NCBI GenBank assembly: GCA_015178975.1
Contig: WHVD01000023.1
Span: 806,001 to 870,000, forward strand
Source of the DNA: Hysterangium stoloniferum
Lineage: Eukaryota > Basidiomycota > Agaricomycetes > Hysterangiales > Hysterangiaceae
Reading direction: 5' to 3'
DNA: 64,000 nt
In this document: in pieces, positions 11,764-24,193 of the stretch
Position numbering within the stretch: the first letter of the stretch is position 1
Layout: every line of letters begins with the position of its first letter
Position numbers and translations under genes: made by a program
The notes under the pieces: model-generated
Database searches by the model: none
Seen by the model: only the letters and a program-made list of their open reading frames with translations
What the model was told of the DNA's origin: nothing

Positions 11764-12315
11764 CAGTGCGCGGCACCTACACAGTGAGATTCAATGTCGG
11801 AGTTTGAAAAACTTCTGAGCCTCGACAATATTTGCAAGTCCTGACCCAAAGCACACTATATCATTCAGTGACACTCTGATCAGCTTTTCTACTATCCACT
11901 GTTATTGAGCATTGTTTCTTTACAGTTATTCTACACTTCTGTAAGAGTTTGGGAATCTCTTACTTTGGAAAGGTTTACTATCCTCCTCTTAGATAGTTGT
12001 CTCTTTTTCTTATTTTTTATAGCTTGCTCTTTGGTTAGGAGTACCTGGCTGATAGATTAAGACAGTGATAAGTTACATCTTTCACTTATACAGTGTGAGT
12101 GGCTTCCACTCTAGACTCTAAGGTGTAGGTTTAGTGTTTATCTGTTTTGGTCACTCCCACAGCAACAGATTATATTATACCAGTCAGGGAAATATATCCA
12201 ATACACTGCTTACTGGACTTCCTGAAATTTACAATATTCAGTTATTCCTCTTACATATTTCTCTAATGGTATATCATCATAACATTTTTTTGAACTGATT
12301 CTCATGTATTATTTA

Positions 12316-15275
12316 TATAGTTTCTGTTCCATCATTTTCACAAACAATTTGGATTTCATTCTAGGCCTGATATTGTCAATACCAAAGACAATAAACCAAA
12401 AGTATCTATTCCTGGAAAAGGTATGCCAAGTTTCCCTTAGTGATGTCTTTATTTTACAAATTATATACATACTGTATGTAGTTATTGGACTGTACCATCA
12501 TGGACCTTATCCACCTAGGATGTTACCTGGTTATGACCATAATGGCAATGCTATCTACGAGCATGATGGTTTACAACATTCAGGATTCTCAGTAAAAATA
12601 CAAAAAGGTACCATATCACAATACCTTGAAGAGAAGTTTCAGACAGTTTCAGGCATATCTTCATATACCAGTGCTGTTATATATGTGTTGCAAGGTGGAA
12701 TTAAAGCTCAGGAAGAGTTTCAGAAAATACAAAAAAAAGTCTTGGCTAATCACCATATTCTTTTAAACTACAATTCTTCAGCAACACTGCCTCAAGCCAC
12801 TCTAAATGCTACTATCTTTTCTCTATTTCCATCAGAGAAACACTTTTGGCTTACAAACCCCAGTAGGCTTGATATTCAAGATTATATTGTATATCACCAC
12901 AAGACATTCCTCATGTGACTCCAAAGCAAATTCAAATCATTCCAAATGCATCTAGTACACTCAAAAGACAAAATGGCAATCAATCTCATATATCAATCCA
13001 ATCTGATGAGGATGATGAGGTATCCTATCCCCAACAGAAGTATTCTCAAAGATACCTTCAAAGAGTAGAGTCTGATGGTGAAGGCCAGGTGGTAATTCAT
13101 GAAGCAAAGCCCAAAAGACTCCCAAAATCTATGTCTATGCCTGCCTTATCTCCCATACCTGAGATTCCTGGGATAGGTTCTAATGTTTCATTATTTCCAA
13201 TCTCATGTCGCTGTGGACATACTGGTGATGGAAATGAGGAAGCAGCTCAAGGGTTTGCCAATGACTACATTCACTGTGATGAATGTCATAATTGGTCTCA
13301 TATTGCTTGCCAACATGAAGGAAGAGCTAGTAACTGTAAGGGTACGCTGGTTACGTTTCCAAACCCTGCTTTCCTATGCTAGTACGAGCGCCTAGTTAGC
13401 ACGCATCCCCTAGATATGATCTCCATCTCCTGGTTAGTTATTTAGAGTTTGATAATGAAAGATATCCTCCGATTACCAGATGATCAATGGATCCTCATCC
13501 ATCGATCTATCTCCATAATACAGACTCTGGCACTATGATAGTTTGTGGCTATTTCCATGTTCCCTAGATGCCTTAGAGGTGTATATAGGAGTAGCTAGCT
13601 CATGTGTATTCACTAACTTGATATCGATTTGGCTTTCTGTCCTATACCTTAGTCCAAGGTTACTCGATCCCTCACAGTAACCTTGGAAATAAGCCATTCA
13701 TTTGTGATGAATGTGATATGGTTCAGATTCAACTGGCATTGCAATTTTGATCAGAATGGTATGTGAACTTGTTTGATATTTGGATAACCTCTTACAGTTG
13801 TTTTAAATAGCTCAACAGCTCAACAGCTAAATAACCATGCTACTCAACCTTTGCACAAGCACCTCTTGTAAGTTTCCAAATCCAAATCCACCTTCAATTG
13901 TCTTAGTGCATGTTAATCACATGTAGACCTGGTTTGGGTGCCCTTGCCCAAAATGGGAAGTATTACTATCCTGTGCGGCTAATTTGACTTGATCATGATT
14001 CTGATCCCAAAAGATGGCATGTAAAATGGTGGTGACACAATCACTATCATAATCTATCTTCAACAGAGTCATGGATTCTAGAACATGATGTTATTGACTC
14101 CTTGTGGAGGGACCAGAAGTACAGATGGAAAATTAGAGTAACCTATTTGAAGGTATTTGTAGTTATTAACATAACTGAAGTTTGACTTTATAGTTGGGAA
14201 AATGGGATTTGGTGTGCTCATTATCACAGGAGGATGACAAGATCTTGGATTACCTTCATTATCCCTCATCTCCAATATTTGATGCTCTTCTGAAACCTCA
14301 TCTTCCATTACTTAACAAGCTGGTGAAGACACCAAAACAAGTTAGAAGGGAATAATGTCCTGCCTTGGATTACCTGTACACTGGGAAGGCTATTTCAGAG
14401 TTGAGGGCTGAATCCACTTGCCTTAAAAACCATCTTATATTGTTTTCTGGAAATCTCTCCTCCATACAAATTGCCATGAGACATTATTGGTTGCATATGA
14501 ACCTAGACTCTGGTACAAGGAACAAGGATAAATGGATCCAAAGAGTACCTGCAGCCCATGCAATGACTCTTCTTATCCTCAAACAGTCCCACACCCAATT
14601 ATCCCCTGATGGCCCACCTTTTGAGGATCTTCCTAAACATACACAACTATTTCAAGACCTACTGAAGCACTCATGGCATATACAGCATAGCCAGGGACCA
14701 CCTTTCCCTGCTATAGATGTTGACAAAGAGGCCATTGGATTACTTGAACATGAAATGTTTGAGACTTCAAAAGCAGCAGGGCCTGCCAGCTTTCAACAAT
14801 GGAGATTGGATGCAGGTAATCATCAGAATAGATGGAGTCCATATCCTTTTGTTCCCTACTCTTGGAATGAATGTGATATTCCTGAACCAGAGGAGACTGA
14901 ATATCAGGTATTTTCCTATCAATTTCAAAATCTGATATAGATTACTACTCATACTTTGATATGTATAGCATGGGCCAGAATTTAGTGAAGGCAGTGAACC
15001 AGACACTCAAGAATCCCATATTTTCCCTCTAAATAGACCAAAATCTTGACCAGCTCTGAAGCGCAAAGCAGAGGAAGTGTGTGAGGAAGCTTTGTTTGAG
15101 AAGCAATCTGAAAGAATACTCAGAAAACAACCCAGGTTGAATTATAAAGAGACTTGAAGGTATAAAATATTTTAATGCAAATAAACAGAGTTTCTGTATA
15201 TATAATTTGCATTTTAAGAGGATTTCACACATAGTATTTGACATTTTTTGGAGCCTCTGTCATCCATAAGTAAAG
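12316..15275 (+). pseudogene. GCM/MULE-type transposon, copy A (core deleted)
   Basis: Frames at 12304-12918, 12915-13382 and 14365-14940, with stretches between, encode parts of one large protein. They are: a short N-terminal piece; a region reading IYEHDGLQHSG...AVIYVLQGG that resembles the end of a ubiquitin C-terminal-hydrolase-like fold; a PHD-like finger (CRCGHTG...CDECHNWSHIAC); and a PWWP/Tudor-like stretch near 13925-14140 (YYYPVRL, then Trp-Trp). A C-terminal region follows. Compared with copy B, about 3.5 kb holding the zinc finger and DDE core are missing, joined at a CC shared by both sides (about 12529). Several TGA stops interrupt the frame where Arg is expected. Copy A keeps about 1.15 kb of C-terminal sequence that copy B lost, so it shows the true end of the protein. 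Confidence 0.65.
13334..13677. mobile_element. PIF/Harbinger-like MITE in copy A
   Basis: This 344-bp insertion starts CTGTAAGGG and ends CCCTCACAG, flanked on both sides by TAA. Copy B at about 16305-16315 shows the empty site (GCTAGTACCCTTGG). A three-base TWA duplication and short inverted ends are diagnostic of PIF/Harbinger-derived MITEs. It has no gene of its own and splits the PHD-like finger region of the host element. Confidence 0.75.
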
Positions 15276-15370
15276 TTGTTATTCAATGTGCCAAAATAGA
15301 AAGGGAATGGTAGTTTTTCTGTAGAGAAGTAAGTTTAAACGCAATGTGATGTAACACCATATTCAGATTG

Positions 15371-15840
15371 GATTGCAGGGCTATAGGAAAGTGCTGTGCA
15401 GGGTGTCATGCTGCCGTGCAAGTGCCACAACATGTTTCTTTTTTCAAAATCAGTAGATACTTCGTCAATTTTGTATTGAAAATTACCAAAATAAAATTAT
15501 ATATGACATTATATCATTAAAACATGAGCATGTTACATCTAGTGTACATTTTCCTGCTGAAATATACCTTGTGCACCACTTTAAGTGGCACATACTTAGT
15601 TTTAGCCCTTCCTTGAGTGGTATTAATTCTCAAATAAACTTATTAAAGTCTTAAATAATAAAATATAACTTCTAAATGACATGGGTTCTAGGTTTACATG
15701 AAAAACTTGCATGTCACGGCAGTTACCTTCCTAATTAGGAAGTGCCATGCAAGTCATGGCAGTTGTCCTTCCTAATTAGGCCGACTGCCGCGACCTGTGC
15801 AGCACTTCCTCATTAGGAAGGTAACTGTCACGACACTGAA
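15371..15840. repeat. Palindrome-rich spacer between the two transposon copies
   Basis: It opens with a CpG-decayed version of the 11429 end (GTGCTGTGCAG against GTGCCGCGCAG). It closes with nested inverted motifs around 15710-15840, including CTTCCTAATTAGGAAG and repeats of CATGGCAGTT/CTGCCGCGAC. The 3' ends of copies A and B face each other across it. Confidence 0.5.
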
Positions 15841-15954
15841 ACAACTGTACTTGTGGATGAGAGGCTCTAAAAAATGTCAAATACTATATGTGAAATGCTT
15901 TATATTATGTTATATGCTCTTAAAAGTGAATATTATCTACAAAAAACTTTGTTA

Positions 15955-15985
15955 TTAGGGGTTAGGGGTTAGGGTTAGGGTTAGG
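15955..15985. repeat. Interstitial telomere-type repeat
   Basis: Two TTAGGGG units are followed by two TTAGGG units and a partial TTAGG. They lie in the 3' untranslated end of transposon copy B, at a position where copy A has unrelated AT-rich sequence. TTAGGG is the usual telomere repeat of basidiomycetes. Confidence 0.9.
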
Positions 15986-18187
15986 ATTTACCATACCTCT
16001 ATGTCTTTTCATAATTCGCCCTGGGTCATTTTCTGAGTATTCTTTTAGGCTGCCTCTGAAATATAGCTTCCTCACCCATTCACTAAGATAATTGAAGGTG
16101 AATTTGGATTTGGAAACTTACAAGAGGTGCTTGTGCAAAGGTTGAGTAGCATGGTTATTTAGCTGTTGAGCTGTTGAGCTATTTAAATCACAACTGTAAG
16201 AGGTTATCCAAATATCAAACAAGTTCACATACCATTCTGATTGAGGTTGCAATGCCAGTTGAATCTGAACCATATCATATTCATCACAAATGAATGGCTT
16301 ATTTCCAAGGGTACTAGCTCTTCCTTCACATTGGCAAGCAATATGAGACCAATTATGACATTCATCACAGTGAATGTAGTCATTGGTAAACCCTTGAGCT
16401 GCTTCCTCATTACCATCACCAGTATGTCCACAGTGACATGAGATTGAAAATAATGAAGCATTAGAACCTATCCCAGGAATCTCAGGTATGGGAGATAAGG
16501 CAGGCATAGACATAGATTTTGGGAGTCTTTTGGGCTTTGCTTTATGAATGACCACCTAGCCTTCACCATCAGACTCTACTCTTTGAAGGTATCTTTGGGA
16601 ATACTTCTGTTGGGGATAGGATACCTCATCATCCTCATCAGATTGGATTGATATATGAGATTGATTGCCATTTTGTCTTTTGAATGTACTAGATGCATTT
16701 GGAGTGATTTGAATTTGCTTTGGAGTCACATGAGGAATGTCTTGTGGTGATATAAAAATATAATCTTGAATATCAAGCCTACTGGGGTTTGTAAGCCAAA
16801 AGCATTTCTCTGATGGAAATAGAGAAAAGATAGTAGCATTTAGAGTGGCTTGAGGCAGTGTTGCTGAAGAATTGTAGTTTAAAAGAATATGGTGATTAGC
16901 CAAGACTTTTTTTTGTATTTTCTGAAACTCTTCCTGAGCTTTAATTCCACCTTGCAACACATATATAACAGCACTGGTATATGAAGATATGCCTGAAACT
17001 GTCTGAAACTTCTCTTCAAGGTATTGTGATATGGTACCTTTTTGTATTTTTACTGAGGATCCTGAATGTTGTAAACCATCATGCTCGTAGATAGCATTGC
17101 CATTATGGAACCTTGATGTAAAGTGTTGAACAGATGGTGAATAGATGGCTTTGCCTACAAGGTTGTATTGGAGACGTTCAAGATGGGTTGAATTCTGAAA
17201 TAATTTGAGCTTTTTAGGCAGACACCATGTCTCTGTGAAGCCCTCATAATCCAGGGACAAAACAAGCATGATAGGAATGTGTATCCAGATTTCCATTATA
17301 GAGGGTGTACTCTTGCATATCTGTTCACCTTGACATGATTTCCAACAAGCATCTATATGATCTGAGCTTGGAAGAACTTGTGAGTATAACAATGATTGCA
17401 AATTGCCATTGCCATCTGGTAGTGTTTGAGTTGAAGATAGTGAATTGTTCATGTCTTTGGCAGGCTGGTGAGTTGATAATGGGCCTCTTCCTGGGTTTTA
17501 CAAGAGCAGAATTGGATTATTTGGGCTTCAAGAAATGGAAGTGTTGCATTATCACAAGAATGGCTATGAAACTCTTGAATAGCCCTCTCAAACCAACCCA
17601 TGAGAACATCAGGCTCATTAATTGCTTTAATAAACTTCTTTTGAAGGAGTTGTTCACGTAACTGATCACATTTGGTAGAAATCAATATACTTTCTTGACC
17701 ATTGAATACCTCACCAACAGTAATCAAATGCTCTTCAAAAATATGGTATAAAAAAGAGAGTAATAACTGAGTATCCAGTTGTGAAAGATTTTGACATAAT
17801 GCTGGCCAATAGTGATAAACTGCCTGGTATATGAGTTCAAGAGAAGTATCCAACCAACAGGAGTTTTCCTTCTATTGGTATCCTGGAATCAAAACAGATT
17901 TCTTTTTCTTGCCTTTGGTACCAAGAATAAGTGCCTTAGCAGTATCTGGTGGAGGACCATCATTTTGAAATCTTTTAGAAGTTGGATTTCGGTGGACTTT
18001 AGTTTGTCCTAACCGATGAGCATTCTTAGTCCAAGGTTTCATAGTCCCATATGCCACTGGTATTCCTGATTGTTTGGCAATGCCCTGCATCTCTAGAAGA
18101 TTCACAAATAAAAATAATCCCTCTAGACCTTCCATAAGTCCTAAATTATGACCAAGCCCACTGTAAAGTCTAAAATGCATGGCTTCC

Positions 18188-18821
18188 TGTGAGAAGTATG
18201 GCGAAATATACTCAGGAAATATAGTCTGGATGAGCTCATACTATATTTCCTTTATTATTTCTACTTTCTCTCTATTTTATTATACACTTATAATTAGTTC
18301 GATGACCTATGTATGCGGTACATCGACTCTTGTGGGTGCATACATGCCAGACTTATGTATTCTAGCACCCGTAGTTAAAACTCAGACACTTTTTACCCCA
18401 CAACCATGACTTACCCAAGACACCAGTTAGTGTCCTGTAAGTTGTGATTGGGGTATTGTCTCCACCATCACAGATGGGCTTTAACTATCTACGCAATCAG
18501 AGTTTTGAACTGTACCAGTCGAAACTCCATCTTTATCTCAATCCACGTGGACTACATCCGCACTACTCCATTACTCGACTCTCATTACTCTATTTTACAC
18601 TCGAGCAGTCATCCAGAATCATACTTAACAGTCAATTCTCCTTATTCATCCTAACTCTCTACTCTACTTTAGATAGCTACTTCACTCAACCGTATTGAAC
18701 TAAGTAGTCAATATGTGTTCAGTCTGTATTAGACTTAGACAGTCAATACATCTTAGTGTCATACCTAAACGGTCGATATTCTTCAGATATAGAATGGTTA
18801 GAACTTCCACCACTCTTCACA
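18188..18821 (+). mobile_element. Solo LTR of gypsy III in copy B
   Basis: This 634-base LTR begins TGTGAGAAG and ends CTTCACA. It is flanked by perfect CTTCC duplications (18183-18187 and 18822-18826). It matches the complete LTR at 51961-52594 over its whole length. The internal part was lost by LTR-LTR recombination. Confidence 0.93.
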
Positions 18822-20802
18822 CTTCCTCAGCATTTGTAGTATCTGGTAGTCACTCCCAGAGATCTTCTTTCATGGTTCTAAATGGCTTAAAAAGCATCCA
18901 GGAAGGTCTGTCCTGCTGCTGCCAATCCATCCAGTTTTTAACACCTGGAAAGTCATGTATAAGTGCTGCAGTATGTGCTTTAAAGGCCTCTGCATTGATA
19001 GTCTCTAACAAACCTAGAGCATGTGATTCAAAAGTGTCCTGTAGCTGGGGTTGCACCACACCACTAATCCTTTTGAGATGAGTGATGCCAGTATGAAAAT
19101 GCTGATAGCATCCTTTCAAAAGTGAGTTGCTGCCTTAGTTAATTCCTCATTATTTCATGTATTGCCTTCCATAGTTGACCAAAACTGAATAAAAGCCTCC
19201 ATAAAGCCATTTGCCTGAGCTTGACTGAAATCAACAACACATGCAAACATTTCATCAGTTAATTGGTGTCCCTGCTTCTGACATTGAGAGGCAATACTTT
19301 GAAACAGCATTAGAAAGTGTATTCGATAATGATTGGAAGTGGTGCCATTAGCTGCTGAGAAGAGAACTGGAACCCAACAATAAAGATGTTGAGAATATAC
19401 AGATGATACTATAAGCACCCAATCACTCATTCTCCAATAGCCATGTGCAGCATCAGAGACAAATCCATGGACAGCATCATACTGAACAACATCTAGCATT
19501 ATTTGTAGCTCCATCCAAGAAGTTTGAAGTACAAGGATTGTAGTTGGTCCAACCTCACTATAACATAAGAAATCAGGATGATGAGATCCAAACTCAGCCA
19601 ACTGTTCCAATCCTGATTCTGCAGTCCCTCCAATAATCTTATTTCTCTTGTGAACAATTGTCTTCTCATACCAAATACAATCAACATTTAATCGAACTGG
19701 GGATATCTCTGTGACAGATGTACCTGGACCAGAAAATCCAGGAATGCCAACAGCTAATTGTAGTGAGCCCATTTTTGGATGTTCCTGAAATATTTTGTGG
19801 AGCTGAGATCGTTTATTGGGAAGAAGATGGAGTTTATGAGTGAATCATTGGTGAAGATGTGTCCCACCATTGTGATACATAATCCCATTTTTATAATGAA
19901 TAAGTGTGGACAGTACATTGCATGCCACATGATGTAAATTCCATCCACAGTCACAACTACATTTTAATTGCTTTTGAACACTAGCATCTCTGGTCTGAGG
20001 CTGAATGACAATATCACAGTCAGGATTTTTGCAATGTATGATACCCAAACATTTACACTTTGTATACTTTCCACCATCTAAAGTTAAAGAATTTATATCA
20101 TGGTGTTTATCCCCACCTAGCACTATAGTTGCCCAGTAAACAGATAATTTGTTGAGGGCTTCATATTCAGTATGTGTAAACTGATATGACCATTCACCAT
20201 TAGGCCATCCATCCCAGTCTTTAAATTTTCTATTTTCCATTTGTCCAATAGATGATTGTAGATCCTTGAGATGGTTCCCAGATATGAAGTTAGGAGATGG
20301 TGATAATTTCTCTAATTTTGGGAAAGGAGCTGAGGGAGCAGTAATGGTACTGTTGGGCTTTGGTGGTAATTTTGATAAAGGAATTGAGGGAGTAGTAATG
20401 GTAATGTTGGGCATTGGTGGCTTGGAAGCAATATCATCAGGAACAGTGTGAGATTGGGCTTGGGAATTGAATATAGATAGGTTGATATAATTTGGATTTA
20501 AAAAATAACCAAAAGGATTTCCTGTCAATAATGAATTCATTGTTCTGTATTAAATAATTGAGTATAGCTTGTACATACCGTCCAGGTCGTAACCAGGTAA
20601 CATCCTAGGTGGATAAGGTCCATGATGGTACAGTCCAACAACTACATACAGTATGTATATAATTTGTAAAATAAAGACATCACTAAGGGAAACTTGGCAT
20701 ACCTTTTCCAGGAATAGATACTTTTGGTTTATTGTCTTTGGTATTGACAATATCAGGCCTAGAATGAAATCCAAATTGTTTGTGAAAATGATGGAACAGA
20801 AA

Positions 20803-22012
20803 CTCCACGCAGATATTCACAGTTTATTTGATGACTATCAATGGGTATGTCAGTTTTACCCTATGTTCTGCTCTTTAATTTTCATAGCAGTCTAACCAGG
20901 GTATACATAAAATTGCCCTTTTTGAATAAGTCACATAAGATGGGTAAGGAAAAAGAGATAATGGCCGAAATTTGCTGAAACACGGGGTGGGGCAGATGCT
21001 TAACTCAAGATTTTAACGTAATATATATATATAGATCTTCTGAATGATAAAAGGGGAAAGTTACATTGAACAAAGTGTCAGGACACCATAGGTGGCAACA
21101 CCATGGTTGGGGGTGCCGATAGTGGAGTACCAGAGGGTTATGAGGGCAAAACAAGCTTGCAGGGGGCAAACAATAGGGATTCTAACACATGGCATGGGAT
21201 GGTGTTGGATTTACATGCAAGATTGATGGAAGGATGGATGCTGAAATGTATGTTCAGATTCTGGAAGATGATCTTCAAGAAAGCCAAAACATGGTTTGCT
21301 GACAATGGGGTTAAGGTTATGTCATGGCCCACAGTCTTAGACCTTAATCCCATTGAATGCCTAAGGCATCACCTCAAAAAGAGACTTGGAGAATATCAAT
21401 AGCCACCAAATGGGATACTGGAATTGTGGGAGCATGTGCAAAGGGAATGGGATAGGATGAAGCCAGAGGTGTGTCAGAATTTGATTGAAAGTATGCCTAG
21501 AAGAGTGGCAGATGTGATAAACACCAAAGGAGGTTACCCAAAGCATTGATACATCGGAGTTTATATGTTTCAGAATGTCAGGGATAAGACCTTTCTCATG
21601 ATGATCCTCAAAAGAAATATTTGTATACTTACCATATACAGGTACTACATAATTGTTATTGTACAGATAAGATGTCATGATGTCAGAGTATCCAGGTGAA
21701 TCCTTTCATATTTCATTTTATGTCCATGATCTATGTATAAACAAAACAATCTGAAATGACAAAACATGAGAACAGTTTTCCCTCACTGTATACAAAAGCT
21801 GAGGTAAGCCTAATGCTGTAGAACATAGAACTTCAACAGTAAGAGATACTGCAATATCTCTAACTGGCTGTAGGAGTAAGATGGAGTGTAAGACTTAAGC
21901 TTCTCATTTAAGAATGGGCTTTGTAGATAAGATATAACAAGATTGCTTATTCAATAGTGGGAAAAGAGAGGCCCTTATATACATGAAGAAGTACAGGTTA
22001 AAACAAACATGT
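20803..22012. repeat. Inverted copy of the 5.0-6.9 kb unit
   Basis: Read in reverse complement, it matches 6943-6824, 6403-6373, 6106-6036, then the truncated Tc1 and the LTR V block. It lacks both insertions found in the left copy. The homology begins exactly where transposon copy B ends (20802/20803). Confidence 0.8.
21020..21788 (+). pseudogene. Truncated Tc1-like transposon, copy 2
   Basis: It is the inverted partner of the 5257-6040 copy. The frame 21103-21402 carries the C-terminal half of a DDE_3 transposase with DLNPIE and a basic RHHLKKRLGEY segment. The following frame to about 21546 continues in decayed form. The outer end CCCTCACTG abuts TA. The N-terminal part and one terminal repeat are absent. 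It is CpG-poor. Confidence 0.75.
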
Positions 22013-22025
22013 GGTTAAGTGCAGG

Positions 22026-22620
22026 GCTCATGGGTGGGTCTCCAGAGACCCATTTTCACAAATGTGCAACTTACTGCATCAGTCCATGCTACTTACCTCA
22101 TTCATCCAGTTATGAATGGTATTGTCATTATAGACATTGAGAAACTATACCAAGATATTCTATCAGCAATTCCACTAAACCCTGTAACCAAGGCACACAT
22201 ATACAGCCCCACAGACCCTGGGAAACACTGGTGGTCTCAAGACTCACAAGGTTTCATCAGACTTGACAATTGCATCTATGTACCAGACTCTGATGGCCTC
22301 CACCTCTCAGAGTCACCCAGTATGAACATGACCATCCACTTCCAGGACATTTTGGGATCAACAAAACTCTATCAATGATTAGAAGAGAATATACTTGGCC
22401 CAGACTCTGGAGTTTTGTTAAGCACTATTGTAAATCATGTATTACTTGTTTACACTATAAATCACCACAACACAAGCCATACAGCCTTCTGAAACAACTC
22501 CCAGTATCAGAGCTCCCATGGAATTCCATTTCTATGGATTTCATTGAACACCTACTGGACTCTGATGGTTTTTCCACAATACTAGTTAGGGCAACACTAA
22601 CTAGGCTACCAAACACAAGA
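22026..22620 (+). pseudogene. Gypsy integrase fragment (family I-like)
   Basis: Frames 22019-22378 and 22375-22623 correspond to the stretch between RNase H and the first integrase Asp of the 33.6-42.9 kb element. They share IIDIEKLYQDILSAIPL, a His/Cys zinc-binding module (HYCKSCITC) and SMDFIEHLLDSDGFSTILV. The sequence ends abruptly near 22585 and has a frame break. A GGTGGGTCTCCAGAGACCC LTR-like piece precedes it at about 22033. Confidence 0.8.
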
Positions 22621-22623
22621 TAG

Positions 22624-24193
22624 AATATAGAAATATGAAGGAAAGAGGGGACAGCTCAATGACAAGGGAGATCACACTTGTTTTAGTGGGATTCCTAAGA
22701 GATTGAAACTAAAGACTAGCTATGTACATGCCCCCTATTTATACTATTTATTTATTTTTTATGAGAAATCAAAGGAAAGTGCATATACATATGCACTAAT
22801 GTTGGGCAAACTGGCGCTTGCATCAGCATTAACTTTGTTTGCATTGGCAGGGCACACATCTGTGCACAGGGACAGCTTTACCAGGCTGTAGGCAGTGATG
22901 GCAGCCTTGCAACAGTGATGGTGACAGTGGCAGTGGCCTTGCAATGGCTGTGTGATTACATAATCATGCTCACACCTGTTGTAGAGAGTTCAATCAGAAA
23001 GCAACTTATTATTAAAAATAGTATGAGTTGACTCTATTGCAATACACAATATACAAGGGTTTAATAAGCTTGTAATAAAAGTACTTTGTGTCTCAATATC
23101 TTGTGTCAGTTAGTGTAGCACCTCCTGACAATATAGGTTGGATGCTCTGGGAGGTGTATAGTGGTTCTGACACACATTAACCTCCAAATGCATGGTCCAC
23201 AATTAGCATCTTCATATGAAAAGTTGCAATAATTGGTGGACTCCCCCTATAAAAAAGGTGTGTTTCATCATCAAATTTAACACTTATATGGCTATAGTTT
23301 CAAGTCATGTCACAAGCACAAATTCTTATATATACTTTAGCACTCAAGATGACTTCTACACGGCCAGATCAGTTTCATCAATCAGAGGTGCAAAAACTCC
23401 GTCATGTTAAAAGCTGCATCATCCTCCAAAGTAACCCTGAGTTACTACTCAAAACCAACTCCTCACTCCCTAATAGAACTTGAGAAGTAACATTTCGATT
23501 CTCTTCATGCTCAGACATCATATGTGAGCCTGAACCAGCCTATTAATACTCCTCAAAAGAACACCTTCATTACCTCCGTCAAAAAGGTATTTGACCCCCA
23601 TATACTCCAGACAATCCTGTCTTTATTCGTCTATATGATAACTCCCATGAACTCTTCCACCATCAATTCGATTGAGTACTTCGGCAAGAGTGTTCCCCAC
23701 TATCACAGGGATTCTTTTACAAGGCAGTGTTCACTCCAGTAGGAGGTCATAGAGGTCCCTCATTGAGGATGTTCCCCATTCAAGAAGGGAGTCAAATAGA
23801 GCCTCCTCGAGGTCATCATCAATTCGTGTTCCTTGCATGGTTGTGGAGCCTACTCACCACCTGGTTTTAATGTGGTGATTGATTGTGTCTCCTCCTTATA
23901 CTGCAAAATTAGAAACAGAACACATCCAATCTCAGTTCATTGATTGGTAGTATTGTCAAGATTTTGAAATCAAGCATAGCATTTGAGGGTGACACATTAT
24001 CATCAATGTTTCATCAGCCATCACTTCTATTACTCCATCTCTCCTATTGTCTGACTCAGTTCCCCCCTATTGTTCTATTGTGTTTCCCCATTTATCCATA
24101 TCACATGTCTGATCTCATCTTTTGTTTGTCATTCTCTTATTGTCCAGTGCAGCCTCCCCCTTTTTTTATTCACAGCTTTACTAACATTCTTAT
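22624..24193. other. Decayed transposon-rich DNA
   Basis: An LTR-like block (about 22590-23130, starting TTAGGGCAACACTAACTAGG and ending CACCTCCTGACA) is followed by a broken reading frame from about 23350 to 23880 with TGA and TAA stops. I could not assign it; a retrotransposon gag is one possibility. No intact gene is present. Confidence 0.35.

Larger units (their letters stand above)
15841..20802 (-). pseudogene. GCM/MULE-type transposon, copy B (main coding copy)
   Basis: On the minus strand the frames run 20774-20550, 20540-19845, 19772-19155, 19119-18850, 18180-17872, 17853-17449, 17452-16556 and 16555-16118. Inferred domain order: (1) a Cys/His zinc finger of WRKY/GCM1 type with paired Cys then a final HLH (CKCLGIIHCKNPDC...CSCDCGW...THLH); (2) a MULE-like DDE core with SDAAHGYW and VVDFSQAQ; (3) a His/Trp-rich helical part ending in MKEDLW; (4) a ubiquitin-hydrolase-like part (YNLVGKA...HFTSRF...IYEHDG); (5) a PHD-like finger. 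The C-terminal PWWP/Tudor-like part is deleted (copy A keeps it). A first intron (GTATGT near 20571) is likely. The element is almost free of CpG and has stops and a solo LTR inserted, so it cannot make transposase. Confidence 0.7.

Noticed and set aside
15955-15985. True chromosome end
   Set aside because: Only about five units, with transposon sequence continuing on both sides.
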